Source of the DNA: Solanum dulcamara
Taxonomy: Eukaryota > Streptophyta > Magnoliopsida > Solanales > Solanaceae
DNA: 64,000 nt
Reading direction: 5' to 3'
NCBI RefSeq assembly: GCF_947179165.1
Contig: NC_077247.1
Coordinates: 12,723,501-12,787,500, forward strand
Shown one piece after another: positions 24,919-36,220 of this stretch. Each line of letters begins with the position of its first letter. The first letter of the stretch is position 1. A program made the position numbers and the translations under genes. A model generated the notes under the pieces. It saw only the letters and a program-made list of their open reading frames with translations. It made no database searches and was not told the origin of the DNA.

Positions 24919-27352
24919 TGTCATGCTCCGGGAGGGTACCCTAGGCGTGGCCGGCACTCGAAAGCCATTTCTGTCTTCCAAGTGAACCACCTAGTCCAGT
25001 CACACATTTATTCAAACACATTCTCTCAGCGGAAGACTCATTCAATGAAATACTATTCATAATTTAGAGCCAAAAACCAAATAACTATCAAATCAACAAA
25101 CAGTTATAGAAGAACTACTCAAAAGAACAATCCAACATTTCTACACTTCGGTCTATGAAGCCTCTATCAATAATCTGGGAGGTGCCAATGACAAGCCCCT
25201 GGCTACCAACAATCAAAATAAAGGAAACAACACAAAACTATACAAGAAACTCAACATACTCCGAAAACTAGGAGGACTCACCAACTAACTGGGAGTGTGT
25301 GGATCTTCAACGGTGAGCCGGTTGATGATCTCTAGTACCTGTCTCTGCATCATGAAATGATGCAGGCCAAATGGCGTCAGTACATGGAATGTACAAGTAT
25401 GTAAAATGGCCGAATGAAACATCATAAGGAACCAAATCAACTCGGGAATCTCAACTCAGAAAGAAACACAACTCAACAAGCGCCCTAAGTCTAAGCAAGA
25501 ATATAGTTTAGACGGGACCAAAACATATACAAATCAATTCAATCTGACTCGGAGTACTACCAAGACCTATGTGGGAGTTTTTCTTATCCGACAACCATCA
25601 CTTATGAGCCAGTGAAAGTACAACAAACCGACGTTGTTGCTGCGTCTGTTCATACTTTGCCAGGGTATGAACGAATTAACCAATCATAGATCCAATCCAA
25701 CCAAGTCCTATAATGTCAAGACAATAATTTTGGGGAAGCATCCGACTTTAACGATTCAATCCCCTCCTACGTTTGGCGACGTAGTTATTGGGTTCGAGTA
25801 TGGACTATACTCTTACCCAATTCGGTGCTCGATACTCCTCCCAAAACTCAATGCTCATAAAACTCCATCCAATCAACTCAATCAAATCATATCGACAAGT
25901 CTTATTACAACCTTGTCAACTCATCAACTCTATCACAATCAAACCTCTCCCAATCATACAATCCGATCGATCCCAATCATATTTTTCAAGAGTAGATTAA
26001 ATATGCATTTATAACAACATACAAATCTATCCAATCATTCCTCTATTCGCTTAACAAATCTTTTGGGACTCACCACAACTCCAAGGTTTTAAATCAACAA
26101 TTCAAGATAAACAACAAATTTAAGGAAATTAGCATTTTTGTCATAATCCACATAGTTAATAACATCAATAAAGCATGTTTAACAACCCATCTCCATCGAC
26201 TCATGCTAATAAGAAGATTTTAGGAATTCCTTAGCTCAACAACATCAACACAACAAGAATCAAATTAATAGATGATAAGACTCATTTGGACATAAGCCTG
26301 TCAAGAAACTCCATTCTTATAAACATTTAACCTCAAAGAAAGTGTAGGGCACATGGGTGGATTCAACCCATGTTTTGAATAGCCTTACATACCTTAGAGA
26401 AGACTTGAAGAAAACCTTGATGTTGGGTCTTAAACGGAAAGCTTGAATCTTGAAGCTCTTGGAGGCACTTCTTGTTGGAGAAGGATTTGGAGAAGAAGAA
26501 GAAGAGAGGGAAATTTTCTAGGGCTTTTAGAGAGAGAGAGAGGGGCTGAAATATGGTCCAAAAACATTCAAGGCTTGTGTATATATAATTTGGGAAAATT
26601 CCCAAACTACCCTTTCTCCAAAATCTGGAAAATAGGCCAAAAACACTCTTGGCGTGATAGTGGCGCGTCGCACCACTGCAGCGCCAAGTCAAATAGGCTA
26701 AAAACCTATACATCTTTTAGTGGCGCATCGCGCCAAGGACCAAACTACTGAGGCTAGTTCCTAGCGCGATAGTGGCGCATCGCGCCCTCACAGCGCCAAG
26801 CCCAAGTTTTCTGGGTTCTAGGAAAATAGGCTTGAAAACCCTGCACACCTCATAGTGGCGCACTGCGTCAGGGGCTAAACTACTGAGGCTTGTTCCTGGC
26901 GCGATAGTGGCGCATCGCGCCACTGCGGTGCCAAGCCCAGATTTCCGGCAGTTTCAACCCAGGCCTGAAATTCCTGCCGTGCTAGTTCGTCTTATGATCG
27001 TCATATCTTTTGACTCTGAACTCTAAAAATTACATTCTTGGTGGCATTGGAAAGAATACTCAATGACCTTTAATTTGGTAGGTCGTGGGCCACCCATATT
27101 GTCATCTTTCAAAAGATAGGGTCGTTAGAAGTCGACCCCTTAAACAAACTCATCCTAAAACTTAGCCACGACGAACCTTTTGGACTTAGCTTGGTCCTAG
27201 GGGTCCTTTGTGACCCCACATCACCTCCAACACTCTTCAATTACTTAGGGACTCATCTTAACTCATGCATATACTTCACAATAATAGAGTTCGACCCTAC
27301 CCAAATACAACAAAGGTCTGAATCTTAGGGAAAAATTTTGGGGTGTGTTATA
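24919..27352 (-). mobile_element. 3' LTR of G
   Basis: On plus it starts TGTCATGCTCC and ends GTGTTATA. The matching end of the other LTR is GTGTTACA, so the terminal TG of the minus strand has become TA here. It contains the GGCGC palindrome array, a TATATATA box and a purine-rich leader stretch near 26,480-26,550. The 126-codon plus frame at 25,634 also appears in the other LTR at 33,129 only because the LTRs are copies. Confidence 0.93.
26640..26945. repeat. GGCGCGATAGTGGCGC...GCGCC palindrome array in G's 3' LTR
   Basis: Five units alternate long and short. The long form reads about GGCGCGATAGTGGCGC, then ATCGCGCC, then AGCGCCAAG; the short form has only agtggcgcatcgcgcc. Core GGCGC/GCGCC pairs can fold onto each other in many registers. 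CpG density is far above the surroundings, and several units show CG-to-TG or CG-to-CA changes. The same array is at 34,148-34,432. Confidence 0.85.
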
Positions 27353-27365
27353 GTATCTCCCTTTT
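27353..27365 (-). other. Polypurine tract of G
   Basis: The minus strand reads AAAAGGGAGATAC immediately before the 3' LTR. This is the usual primer for plus-strand synthesis in Ty3 elements. Confidence 0.88.
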
Positions 27366-27468
27366 GGGATCATTCGGCCTCGAATGACGAGTAAACCAAG
27401 AATGGACTCAGGGCACAAATCACAATCAGAATTCGGTCAATCAACCAATCAAATTCTCAATTAACTTA

Positions 27469-28161
27469 CTATCCAAACTCAAAATGTACAAACGAATTCA
27501 AGTCAAGAAAGTAGGTATTACTTCCAACATTCTCATTGGTAGGCACGAATAGATGGGGATATTTAGATTTCATATCTTCCTCCGCTTCCCACATGGCTTC
27601 CTCAATAAATAGATTTCTCCACAGGACTTTGACTGAGGCGATCTCTTTGTTCCTTAATTTGCGAATTTGGCGATCAAGAATTTGGACCGGAACCTCTTCA
27701 TAGGATAAGCTATCCTTAACTCCAATACTATCAATGGGGAATACCAACGAGGGATCGCCTAAGCACTTCTTCAACATCGAAATGTGAAATACCAGATGAA
27801 TAGAGGTGAGCTCTGGGGGTAACTCCAACTCATAGGTGACACTCCTAATTCGCCTCACAATCTGGTAAGGACCAATGTATTGAGGACTAAGCTTCCCCTT
27901 CCTTCCAAACCTCATGACACCCTTCATGGGTGATACTTTCAAATATACCCAATCATCCACCTCAAACTCTAAGTATCTCCTCCTCACATCGGTGTAAGAT
28001 TTTTGGCGGCTTTGGGCTGTCTTTAGCCTGTCTTGAATAACTCTTACCTTCTCCATAGCTTGGTGAACAAAATCAGGCCCAATCAACTCAACTTCACCAA
28101 CTTCAAACCACCCAATTGGTGATCTACACCTCCTCCCATACAAAGCTTTATAAGGAGCCAT
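27469..28161 (-). pseudogene. Integrase C-terminal part and chromodomain of G
   Basis: A 230-codon open frame. Residues 1-20 (MAPYKALYGRRCRSPIGWFE) are the end of the integrase core. The GPY/F module with GPYQI is near residues 97-101. Residues about 155-205 form a chromodomain ending YPHLF, with the WRN, EAMWEAEE pattern of plant chromoviruses that targets integration to heterochromatin marks. It is preceded, after one stop near 28,205, by the core at 28,222-28,425. The C-terminal 25 residues past YPHLF are extra and probably read into untranslated sequence. This stretch is intact, but the element is not. Confidence 0.92.
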
Positions 28162-28221
28162 TTGAATGCTTGCATGATAGCTATTATTATGTGCAAACTC
28201 TATGAGAGGTAACTGATCATT

Positions 28222-28956
28222 CTAATTTCCTTTGAAGTCAAGCACATAAGCTCTCAACATATCCTCCAATGTCTGAATGGTGCGCTCCATTTGGCCATCT
28301 GTCTGGGGATGAAAGGTCGTACTAAGGTTCACCTTTGAACCCCGTCCCTTCTGAAAGGATCTCCAGAATTGGGAAGTGAATTGAGCTCCTCGGTCTGAGA
28401 TGATAGACAAGGGAACCCCATGCAATTTGACGATCTCCTAAATGTATAACTTTGTATAATCTCCTGCGGTGTCAGTGGTCTTAACTGCCAAGAAGTAGGC
28501 TAATTTTGTCATTCTATCCACAATCACCTAAATCGAATCATGTTGCTTTCGGGACCTCGGTAAACCTGTGATAAAGTCAATATTAATCATCTCCCACTTC
28601 CATTCTGGGATTTCTATGTTTTGGGCTAGACCACAGGGTCTTTGATGCTCAACCTTCACTTGTTGACAATTCGGGCATTTGGAAACGAATTCCACAATAT
28701 CCCTCTTCATCCCACTCCACCAATAGATCTCCCTCAAGTCATGGTACATTTTTGTGGAACCCGGATGAATAGAGTATCTAGAACTATGCACTTCGGCCAT
28801 AATCCTCTCTCGAACATCATCAACATCCGGCACACACAATCTATTTTGGTACCGCAATACACCATCTCCCCTTTGGGTAAAAACCATTACCTCTTGTTTG
28901 TGTACTACTCCCTTCAATTGGAGAAGGGCGGGATCTTGGTCTTGCTTTTCCTTCAC
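28222..28956 (-). pseudogene. Integrase zinc finger and catalytic core of G
   Basis: 28,528-28,956 holds the HHCC zinc-binding region (SIHPGSTKMYHDL, then CPNCQQVK) and the start of the core with NIDFITGLP, the first catalytic Asp. 28,222-28,425 has HGVPLSIISDRGAQF with the second Asp (residue 11 of that stretch) and a TDGQMERT run with the catalytic Glu. The 100 bp between them are in frame but carry two stops, both explicable as single transitions (a Trp and a Gln codon). D, D and E are therefore still present, although translation is blocked. Confidence 0.9.
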
Positions 28957-28986
28957 TTCTGCTGCAAGTGAGGATGTAGACCCATC

Positions 28987-29511
28987 CTAAACTGTAACTC
29001 CGCCTTCATTTTTCTCTTCAAGACGAACTCCCAAGCGGGCTAATCTATGTACCTCCTTCGCCAATTCTCTCCTTCCCTCCTCCACATGGGCAGTGCTACC
29101 CATAGATAACCTGCTAAGAGCATCAGCAACAACATTAGCTTTACCAAGATGATAGAGGATGCTCATATCGTAGTCTTTGAGTAGTTTGAGCCATCTCCTT
29201 TGCCTCAAGTTAAGTTCCTTCTGGCTAAAGACGTATTGTAAACTCTTGTGATCGGTGAACATATCAACATGCACTCCATACAAGTAGTGGCGCCAAATTT
29301 TAAGGGCAAATACCACAGCTGCCAGTTCAAGGTCATGAGTTGGGTAATTCCTCTCATGAACCTTAAGCTGTCTTGAAGCATAAGTTATCACCTTCCCCTT
29401 CTGCATCAGCACACAGCCCAAACCAACTCTAGATGCATCACAATAGATCACAAAACCTTCTGTTCCATCAAGCAAGGTTAGAACAGGAGTAGTGGTTAGC
29501 TTGGTCTTCAA
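28987..29511 (-). pseudogene. RNase H domain of G
   Basis: A 174-codon open frame with the acidic residues of Ty3 RNase H: CDAS (Asp25), LELAAVV (Glu62), FTDHKSLQY (Asp87) and VADALSR (Asp130). It is the best preserved domain besides the integrase end. It joins the integrase frame after a TAG stop at 28,987. Upstream, 29,512-29,562 links to RT with three further stops, each one C-to-T step from a Gln codon. Confidence 0.92.
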
Positions 29512-29562
29512 TTTCTAGAAACTCTCCTCACAAGCATCGAACCATTAAAACTTAGCCTTCTT

Positions 29563-30476
29563 TTAGGTCAGCTTGGTCAATGGCGATGATATGGATGAGA
29601 ATCCCTCTACAAACCTTCGATAATAGCCAGCCAAACCTAAGAATCTTCTTATCTCTGTCGGGGATGTGGGTCTGGGCCAATTCTTCACTGCCTCAATCTT
29701 CTGAGCATCAACCTGATTACCATCTCTAGATATAATGTGGCCTAGAAAAGCCACTGATGCAAGCCAAAATTCACATTTTGAGAACTTTGCATACAATACC
29801 TGGTCCTTCAGAGTTTGCAAGATGAATCTAAGATGATGGGCATGCTCCTCCTTATTTTTGAAGTAAACCAAAATATCATCTATGAATACATTCACAAATA
29901 TATCAAGGTACGGTTTAAATACTCGGTTCATGAGATCCATAAAAGTTGCGGGGGCATTAGTCAACCCGAAGGACATCACCAAGAACTCAAAGTGGCCATA
30001 GCGGGTCCAAAAAGTTGTCTTTAGGATATCACACTCCCTCACCTTCAACTGATGGTAGCCCGATCTTAGGTCTATCTTTGAGAAACAAGTGGTACCCTGA
30101 AGTTGATCAAATAAGTCGTCTATTCTGGGGAGAGGGTATTTGTTCTTTATTGTGACCTTGTTCAGCTGCCTGTAGTCAATACACATTCTAAGGGACCCAT
30201 CTTTCTTTCCACAAATAGGACCGGAGCACCCCATGGTGAGACACTCGGCCTAATAAATCCCTTATCTAACAAGTCTTTCAACTGTTCTTTCAACTCAGGT
30301 GGAGCCATTATATATGGAGGGATTGAGATAGGTTGGGTATTAGAAAGGACATCAATCCCAAAGTCGATCTCCCTATCAGGAGGGACTCTAGGCAGATCTT
30401 CAGGAAAGACATCAGGAAACTCATTGATAATCAGAACCGACTCAAGGGATGGAGACTCAATACTGTCATCTTTCAC
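29563..30476 (-). pseudogene. Reverse transcriptase of G, one frameshift
   Basis: The N-part (30,162-30,476) has [20 protein letters not shown] and [20 protein letters not shown]. The main part (29,563-30,234) has [32 protein letters not shown] and the catalytic FIDDILVY (residues 117-124), and ends with [13 protein letters not shown]. The two frames differ by one lost base in the A/G run near 30,205-30,215. Catalytic Asp residues are kept. Confidence 0.93.
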
Positions 30477-30611
30477 TCAGACAAGGTGATAAATACACCC
30501 TTTTGAGATTAGCTTCCTGGCCCTAAGGTATGAAATAAACTTACCCTTAGGCACGATAGGACTACCCTTTCACTCTATGATAGCCTCGTTCGAGAATTTG
30601 AACTTAACAAT

Positions 30612-31145
30612 CTAAGTTCTACAATCAATAGAAGCATAACAGACATAAAGCCAGTCCATGCCAAGGATCACATCAAAATCAACCATGTCCAACTCAACTA
30701 AGTCAGCCAAGGTATCCTTGTGATGAATTGACACAAGGCAATCTCTATAGACTCTCTCAGCTAAGACAGAATCACCGACAGGAGTAGCTACACTAAAAGG
30801 CTCAAGGAGACATTCAGGAATTTTATTGAACTTACTTGCTATGTAAGGAGTCACAAAAGATAGGGTGACACCCGGATCCATCAAAACATAACAGTCAAGA
30901 GAAGAGACTCGAATCATACCCGTCACGACGTTTGGAGAGTTCTCCTGATCTTGATGACTACCCATGGCATATAGTCGGTTAGTAACTCTGCTCGTACTTG
31001 AAGCAGTGCCCCTCTGATTACCTCTAGCTGGTGGTGCGGTGGTAGAATAGTGGGCTCTGTTCCCCCATGTCGGACACTCCTTCTTAAAATGGTCTATTTG
31101 GCCGCATTTATAACAACCAACCCTTCCTGCTCTGCACTCTCCCAA
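30612..31145 (-). pseudogene. Gag zinc knuckle and protease of G
   Basis: A 177-codon frame. Residues 11-24 form a CX2CX4HX4C knuckle (C11, C14, H19, C24; CYKCGQIDHFKKEC) that binds nucleic acid in the capsid. Residues 89-97 are MDPGVTLSF, the plant chromovirus form of the aspartic protease active site. ILGMDWL at 160-166 closes the protease. 30,477-30,611 downstream, towards RT, has stops. Confidence 0.9.
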
Positions 31146-32209
31146 GTGGAGCTTACCATACCTGACGCATGGTAGCTTCTCTTGCGAACCTTGACCAACA
31201 CTAGCTTGGGATTAAGAACCCTGGGGTCTGAAATTCTAGCGACTCTGTCCCTGCCGATCATACCTGTTCTGCGGTATAGGTATACTGGCGGTAGATGAGG
31301 CATAGTTGGAAGGCCTCTTCTGGAAGAAGGACCTATTGCCCCTATTTTGCCTCTGTTCGTTCTCATGCCCAACTGATCTTGCCTTCTTGCTCAGATGCTC
31401 CTCTCTGTATTTTCTCTTCTCATCCTCCACCTGTTGAGCGTACACCATTAGTCTTGAAATATCCATATCGGATATTAACAATACCGCTTTACACTCCTTC
31501 TTCACATGTCTTTCCAAACCAGAGACAAATTTCCTCATCTTCGACCTCACATCTGGGATCATCTATGGAGCATACCTGGATAGCTGGATGAACTTCAAGC
31601 TGTACTCCTTGACAGTCATACCTTTTTGTTTCAGATTTACAAACTCCTCCACTTTCGCTTCTCTCAATTCTTGGGGAAAAAAGTGGTCAAGAAAGGCTCC
31701 CTCAAATTCATCCCACATAGCAAGTTCAGCATCCTCACCTCTACCTTGTTCCCATTGGTTATAACAATGTTTGCCACATCTTTGAATTGATAGGACACCA
31801 ACTCAACCCCCTCAATCTCCATAGCATGCATAGTTTTTAGGATTTTCCACATCTCATCAATAAAATTTTAGGGGTCTTCACCAACCTTAGAACCCGTGAA
31901 TGCCGGCGGATTCATTCTTAGAAAGTCTCTAATTCTGGTAGCAGCAGACGGCTCTTGGGAAATAGAGCTAAGAGTTGGCAAACTCTGGTTACCATTTTGG
32001 GCAGCCACTAATTGAGTGAGCATGGCAATTGCTCCTCTAAAGTCTGCTTCCGAAGTTGGTGCAGGTGGAATAGTAGGCATTTGAGGTGCCTCCGCATACC
32101 TCGCCGGTCGGCCTCTAGCCCTCGATGGGCGTACCTCTGACTGTGGCATCCCTGCATTATCAGCATTCCTCTGGCTAGCAGTACGTTTAGGAGGCATTGT
32201 CTGCACCAT
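31094..32209 (-). pseudogene. gag of G (capsid), with stops and frame changes
   Basis: It starts at the ATG at 32,209 (MVQTMPPKRTASQ), 190 bp inside the primer-binding site. The N-part is Arg/Pro/Ala-rich, followed by RIRDFLRMNPPAFTGSKVGEDP, the hallmark opening of Tekay/Del capsid. After a stop at 31,868 the capsid continues in pieces (31,664-31,852 and 31,236-31,562, with RKFVSGLERHVKKEC and ISRLMVYAQQVE). The nucleocapsid tail is at 31,094-31,372. At least three stops and frame changes prevent expression. Confidence 0.88.
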
Positions 32210-32396
32210 ATAAACGCACGAATTAGAAAGGAAGTTTATAGAGTTTAACTCTATCGCATGAATTCAGAGTATGAAAGAAGTGAAACAATTCTTAATGTCT
32301 TATAGCCTCCTGATTATAAGTGTGGTGCACAACATACCATAAGCAAGACTCTAATAGACACGGCTTCATAGACTCCCTAGGAATCTTGAACTCTGT

Positions 32397-32408
32397 GCTC
32401 TGATACCA
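32397..32408 (-). other. Primer-binding site of G (initiator tRNA-Met)
   Basis: The minus strand reads TGGTATCAGAGC directly after the 5' LTR, a perfect match to the common plant site. Confidence 0.95.
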
Positions 32409-34078
32409 TGTTTTTCACGCCCTGGGAGGTACCCTAGGCGTGGCCGGCACTCGAAAGTCATTTTTGGCTTCCAAGCGAACCACCTAGTCCAGTCACACAT
32501 TCATTCAAACATATTTTCTAAGTGGAAGACTCATTCAATGAAGTACTATTCATAATTTAGGGCCAAAGGCCAAATAACTATCAAATCAACAAATAGTTAT
32601 AGAAGAACTACTCAAAAGAACAATCCAATATTTCTACACTCTGGTCTATGAAGCCTCTATCAACAATCTGGGAGGTGCCAATGACAAGCCCCTGCTACCA
32701 ACAATCAAAATAAAGGAAACAATACAAAACTATATAAGAAACTCAACATCCTCTGGAAACTAGGAGGACTCACCAACTAACTGGGAGTGTGTGGATCTTC
32801 AACGGTGCACCGGTTGATGATCTCTAGTACCTGTCTCTGCATCATGAAATGATGCAGGCCAAATGGCGTCAGTACATGGAATGTACGAGTATGTAAAATA
32901 GCCGAATGAAAGAACATCAGAAGGAACCAAATCAACTCGGGAATCTCAACTCAGAAAGAAACACAACTCAACAAGCGCCCTAAGTCTAAGCAAGAATATA
33001 GTTTAGACGGGACCAAATCATATGCAAATCAACTCAATCCAACTCGGAGTACTACCAAGACCTATGTGGGAGTTTCTCTTATCCGACTACCATCACTTAT
33101 GAGCCAGTGAAAGTACAACAAACCAACATTGTTGCTGTGTCCATTCATACTTTGCGAGGGTATGAACGAATCAACCAATCATAGATCCAATCCAACCAAG
33201 TCCTATAATGTCAGGACAATAATTTTGGGGAAGCATTCGACTTTAACGATTCAATCCCCTCCTACGTTTGGCGACGTAGTTATTGGGTTCGAGTATGGAC
33301 TATACTCTTACCCAATTCGGTTCTCGATACTCCTCCTAAAACTCAATGCTCATAAAACTCCATCCAATCAACTCAATCAAATCATATCGACAAGTCTTAT
33401 TACAACCTTGTCAACTCATCAACTCTATTACAATCAAACCTCTCCCAATCATACAATCCAATCGATCCCAATCATATTTTTCAAGAGTAGATTAAATATG
33501 CATTTATAACAACATACAAATCTATCCAATCATTCCTCTATTCGCTTAACAAATCTTTTGGGACTCACCACAACTCCAAGGTTTTAAATCAACAATTCAA
33601 GATAAACAACAAATTTAAGGAAATTAGCATTTTTGTCATAATCCACATAGTTAATAACATCAATAAAGCATGTTTAACAACCCATCTCCATCGACTTATG
33701 CTAATAAGAAGATTTTAGGAATTCCTTAGCTCAACAACATCAACACAACAAGAATCAAATTAATAGATGACAAGACTCATTTGGACATAAGCCTATCAAG
33801 AAAACTCCATTCTTATAAACATTTAACCTCAAAGAAAGTGTAGGGCACATGGGTGGACTCAACTCATGTTTTGAGTAGCCTTACATACCTTAGAGAAGAC
33901 TTGAAGAAAACCTTGATGTTGGGTCTTAAACGGAAAGCTTGAATCTTGAAGCTCTTGGAGGCACTTCTTGTTGGAGAAGGATTTGGAGAAGAAGAAGAAG
34001 AGAGGGAAATTTTCTAGGGCTTTTAGAGAGAGAGAGAGAGAGAGGCTGAAAATATAGTCCAAAAACGTTCAAGGCTTG

Positions 34079-34090
34079 TGTATATATAAT
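34079..34090 (-). promoter_or_regulatory. TATA box of G's 5' LTR
   Basis: TATATATA is followed on minus, about 40-60 bases downstream, by a purine-poor then C/T-rich start region (the GA run on plus). The same motif is in the other LTR at 26,578-26,588. The position inside the LTR fits a U3 promoter. Confidence 0.5.
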
Positions 34091-34147
34091 TTGGGAAAAT
34101 TCTCAAACTGCCCTTTCTCCAAAATCTGGAAAATAGGCCAAAAACAC

Positions 34148-34432
34148 TCTTGGCGCGATAGTGGCGCGTCATGCCACTGCAGTGCCAAGTCGAATAGGCT
34201 AAAAACTTGTACATATTTTAGTGGCACATCGCACCAAGGACCAAACTACTGAGGCTTGTTCCTAGCGCGATAGTGGTGCGTCGCGCCCTTACAGCGCCAA
34301 GCCCAAGTTTTCTGGGTTCTGGGAAAATAGGCTTGAAAACCCTGCACACCTCATAGTGGCGCGCCGCGCCAGGGGCCAAACTACTGAGGCTTATTTCTGG
34401 AGCGATAGTGGCACATCGTGCCACTATGGCGC
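34148..34432. repeat. GGCGC palindrome array in G's 5' LTR
   Basis: Same five-unit array as at 26,640-26,945, with different point changes in individual CG sites (for example gtcatgccactgcagtgcc against gtcgcaccactgcagcgcc). Comparison of the pair shows which CGs mutated after insertion. Confidence 0.85.
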
Positions 34433-34858
34433 CAAGCCCAGATTTCCAGCAGTTTCAACCTAGGCCTGAAATTCCTGCCGTGCTAGTTCGTCTTAGGATC
34501 ATCATATCTTTTGACTCCGAACTCCAAAAATTACATTCTTAGTGGCATTGGAAAGAAGACTCGATGAACTTTAATTTGGTAGGTCGTAGGACACCCATAT
34601 TGTCGTCTTTCAAAATATAGGGTCATTAGAAGTTGACCCCTTAACCGAACTCATCCTAAAACTTAGCCATGATGAACCTTTTGGACTTAGCTTGGTCCTA
34701 GGGGTCCTTTATGACCCCACATCACCTCCAACACACTTCAATTACTCAGGGATTCATCTTAAATCATGCATATACTTCACAATAATAGATTTCGACCCTA
34801 CTCGAATACAAGAAAGGTCTTAATCTTAGGGAAAAATTTTAGGGGGTGTTACAAACTG

Positions 34859-35424
34859 TTACCCCATGCCTAGGATTGATGATCTATTTGACCAACTTTA
34901 GGTGCTGCAGTATTTTCTAAGATTGATTTTAGATCCTGCTACCACCAGTTGAAGATTAGGGTAGCGGACACCCCTAAGACCGCATTTAGGACCCGTTACG
35001 GCAACTGTAGTTCCTAGTGATTTCTTTTGGGTTGATTAATGCCCTGCCACATTTATGGACTTGAAAACTTGGATATTCAGGCCGTACTTGAACTCATTTG
35101 TCATAGTTTTCATCGATGATTTTTTGATATACTCATGGAGATGAGATGAGCATGAGCAGCATTTGAGGGTAGTGCTCCAGACTTTGAGAGATCAGTGTCT
35201 TTATGCTAAGTTCTCAAAGTGCGAGTTTTAGCTTGATTTCGTAGCATTCCTGGGGCATGTGTTATCCAAGGTTAGTATTATGGTAGATCCGATGAAGATT
35301 GATGCTATTCATGATTGGGCCAGGCCCACCTCTATGACTGAGATTCGTAGCTTCATCAGATTGGCAGGGTACTATAGGGGCTTTGTTGAGGGATTTTCTA
35401 CCATATAAGCATCTTTGACACGGT
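34859..35424 (+). pseudogene. C-terminal reverse transcriptase of F
   Basis: It continues F's RT after element [15 protein letters not shown], later [30 protein letters not shown] with the catalytic FIDD intact, and an [14 protein letters not shown] run at the end. Frameshifts and stops lie between. Sequence homologous to E stops at 'cggttga', where H begins. The RNase H and integrase that should follow are absent. Confidence 0.85.
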
Positions 35425-36200
35425 TGATATCTTCAATAAAATCCGAACGTAAAATATCAATAACAAAAACACGAATTCAAGAATAAAAGCCCAGAAGTAA
35501 TTTAAGCTATATTCTCAAACCCAAAAATGTTTGTTTAATAATCTGAACCTAAGAAGTGTATTTATAGACAAACTTTCCTAAATAAATATGGATTTGGAAA
35601 CCATAGGAAACTAAAAGTCGGTTTGGGTCTACGGTTCATTTATACGGGTCGTAACAATTCAAACGAGTCATATACCCAACTCGTAATCTTTCACATTGCA
35701 CTGAGGAATTCTTCTTCTTCACGGCCAACCTCTACGGCTCATAACTATGAAGACAACTCGTCAAAATGGTGTCGTAGACACTGTCTTTTCTGCACCAGTT
35801 GTAACTTCTAGCTACGACTGAGTCCTACGAATTGTATGAATGTAGATGAGTCATAGATGACACTCGTTTATTCCATTTTGCCTTGATGACTTGCTTGGAC
35901 GACCCCTACATATTAGAATGAGTCATTCCCTTTACTCGTAGTCTTCAGTTCAACTTTTATTTTCTCTTCTGCCTTTTGATGACTAACACCTATGACCCGT
36001 ATAATTAATGATGAGTCATAGGATGAGCCCATATAAGTACCAAAAACACTTTCCTTCAATGTTGTGATTTATCAACCAACTCTCCGGCTTAGTTTCCTGC
36101 AAAATAATCACAACCACCATCAAATATGCTAACACATGCTTAAAAGACATGCACATTCTTAAGTTTTAAAGCATTAAAAGTTTTGTAAATCTATGGTACA
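35425..36200 (-). mobile_element. 3' LTR of H
   Basis: On minus it begins TGTACCATAG just after the PPT, and it probably ends at the plus-strand TGATATC at 35,425. That last boundary is inferred from where F similarity stops. It contains repeated gggtcgta / gactcgt motifs (35,630-36,020) and a TATA box. Confidence 0.65.
35558..35566 (-). promoter_or_regulatory. TATA box in the LTR of H
   Basis: The minus strand reads TATAAATAC in the distal part of the LTR. Assigned by motif and position only. Confidence 0.45.
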
Positions 36201-36220
36201 TAACCACCCTCAACTTAAAA
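36201..36220 (-). other. Polypurine tract of H
   Basis: Minus-strand TTTTAAGTTGAGGGTGGTTA lies directly before the LTR start TGTACC. Similar purine tracts follow the polyprotein of Tat/Athila elements. Confidence 0.65.

Larger units (their letters stand above)
24919..34853 (-). mobile_element. Complete chromovirus 'G' (Ty3/gypsy, Tekay/Del-like) inserted in F's RT
   Basis: The element is 9.9 kb with LTRs of 2,434 and 2,445 bp, a PBS, a PPT and gag-protease-RT-RNase H-integrase-chromodomain in the canonical Ty3 order, all on minus. The target duplication is AACCG (24,914-24,918) and AACTG (34,854-34,858), one base apart. Joining the flanks restores the RT reading order seen in E (gtgaagaac then ttaccccatgcct). 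The LTRs differ by scattered changes, mostly transitions. It is non-autonomous now because of stops and frameshifts. Confidence 0.95.
32409..34853 (-). mobile_element. 5' LTR of G
   Basis: On plus it starts TGTTTTTCACGCC and ends GTGTTACA. It aligns throughout with the left LTR, with small indels (the GA run near 34,025 is longer here). It contains the promoter of the element and the GGCGC array. Confidence 0.94.

Noticed and set aside
25634..33509. 126-codon frames at 25,634 and 33,129 conserved between two places
   Set aside because: They lie in the two LTRs of element G, so the conservation is just LTR identity; on the strand opposite to the element.
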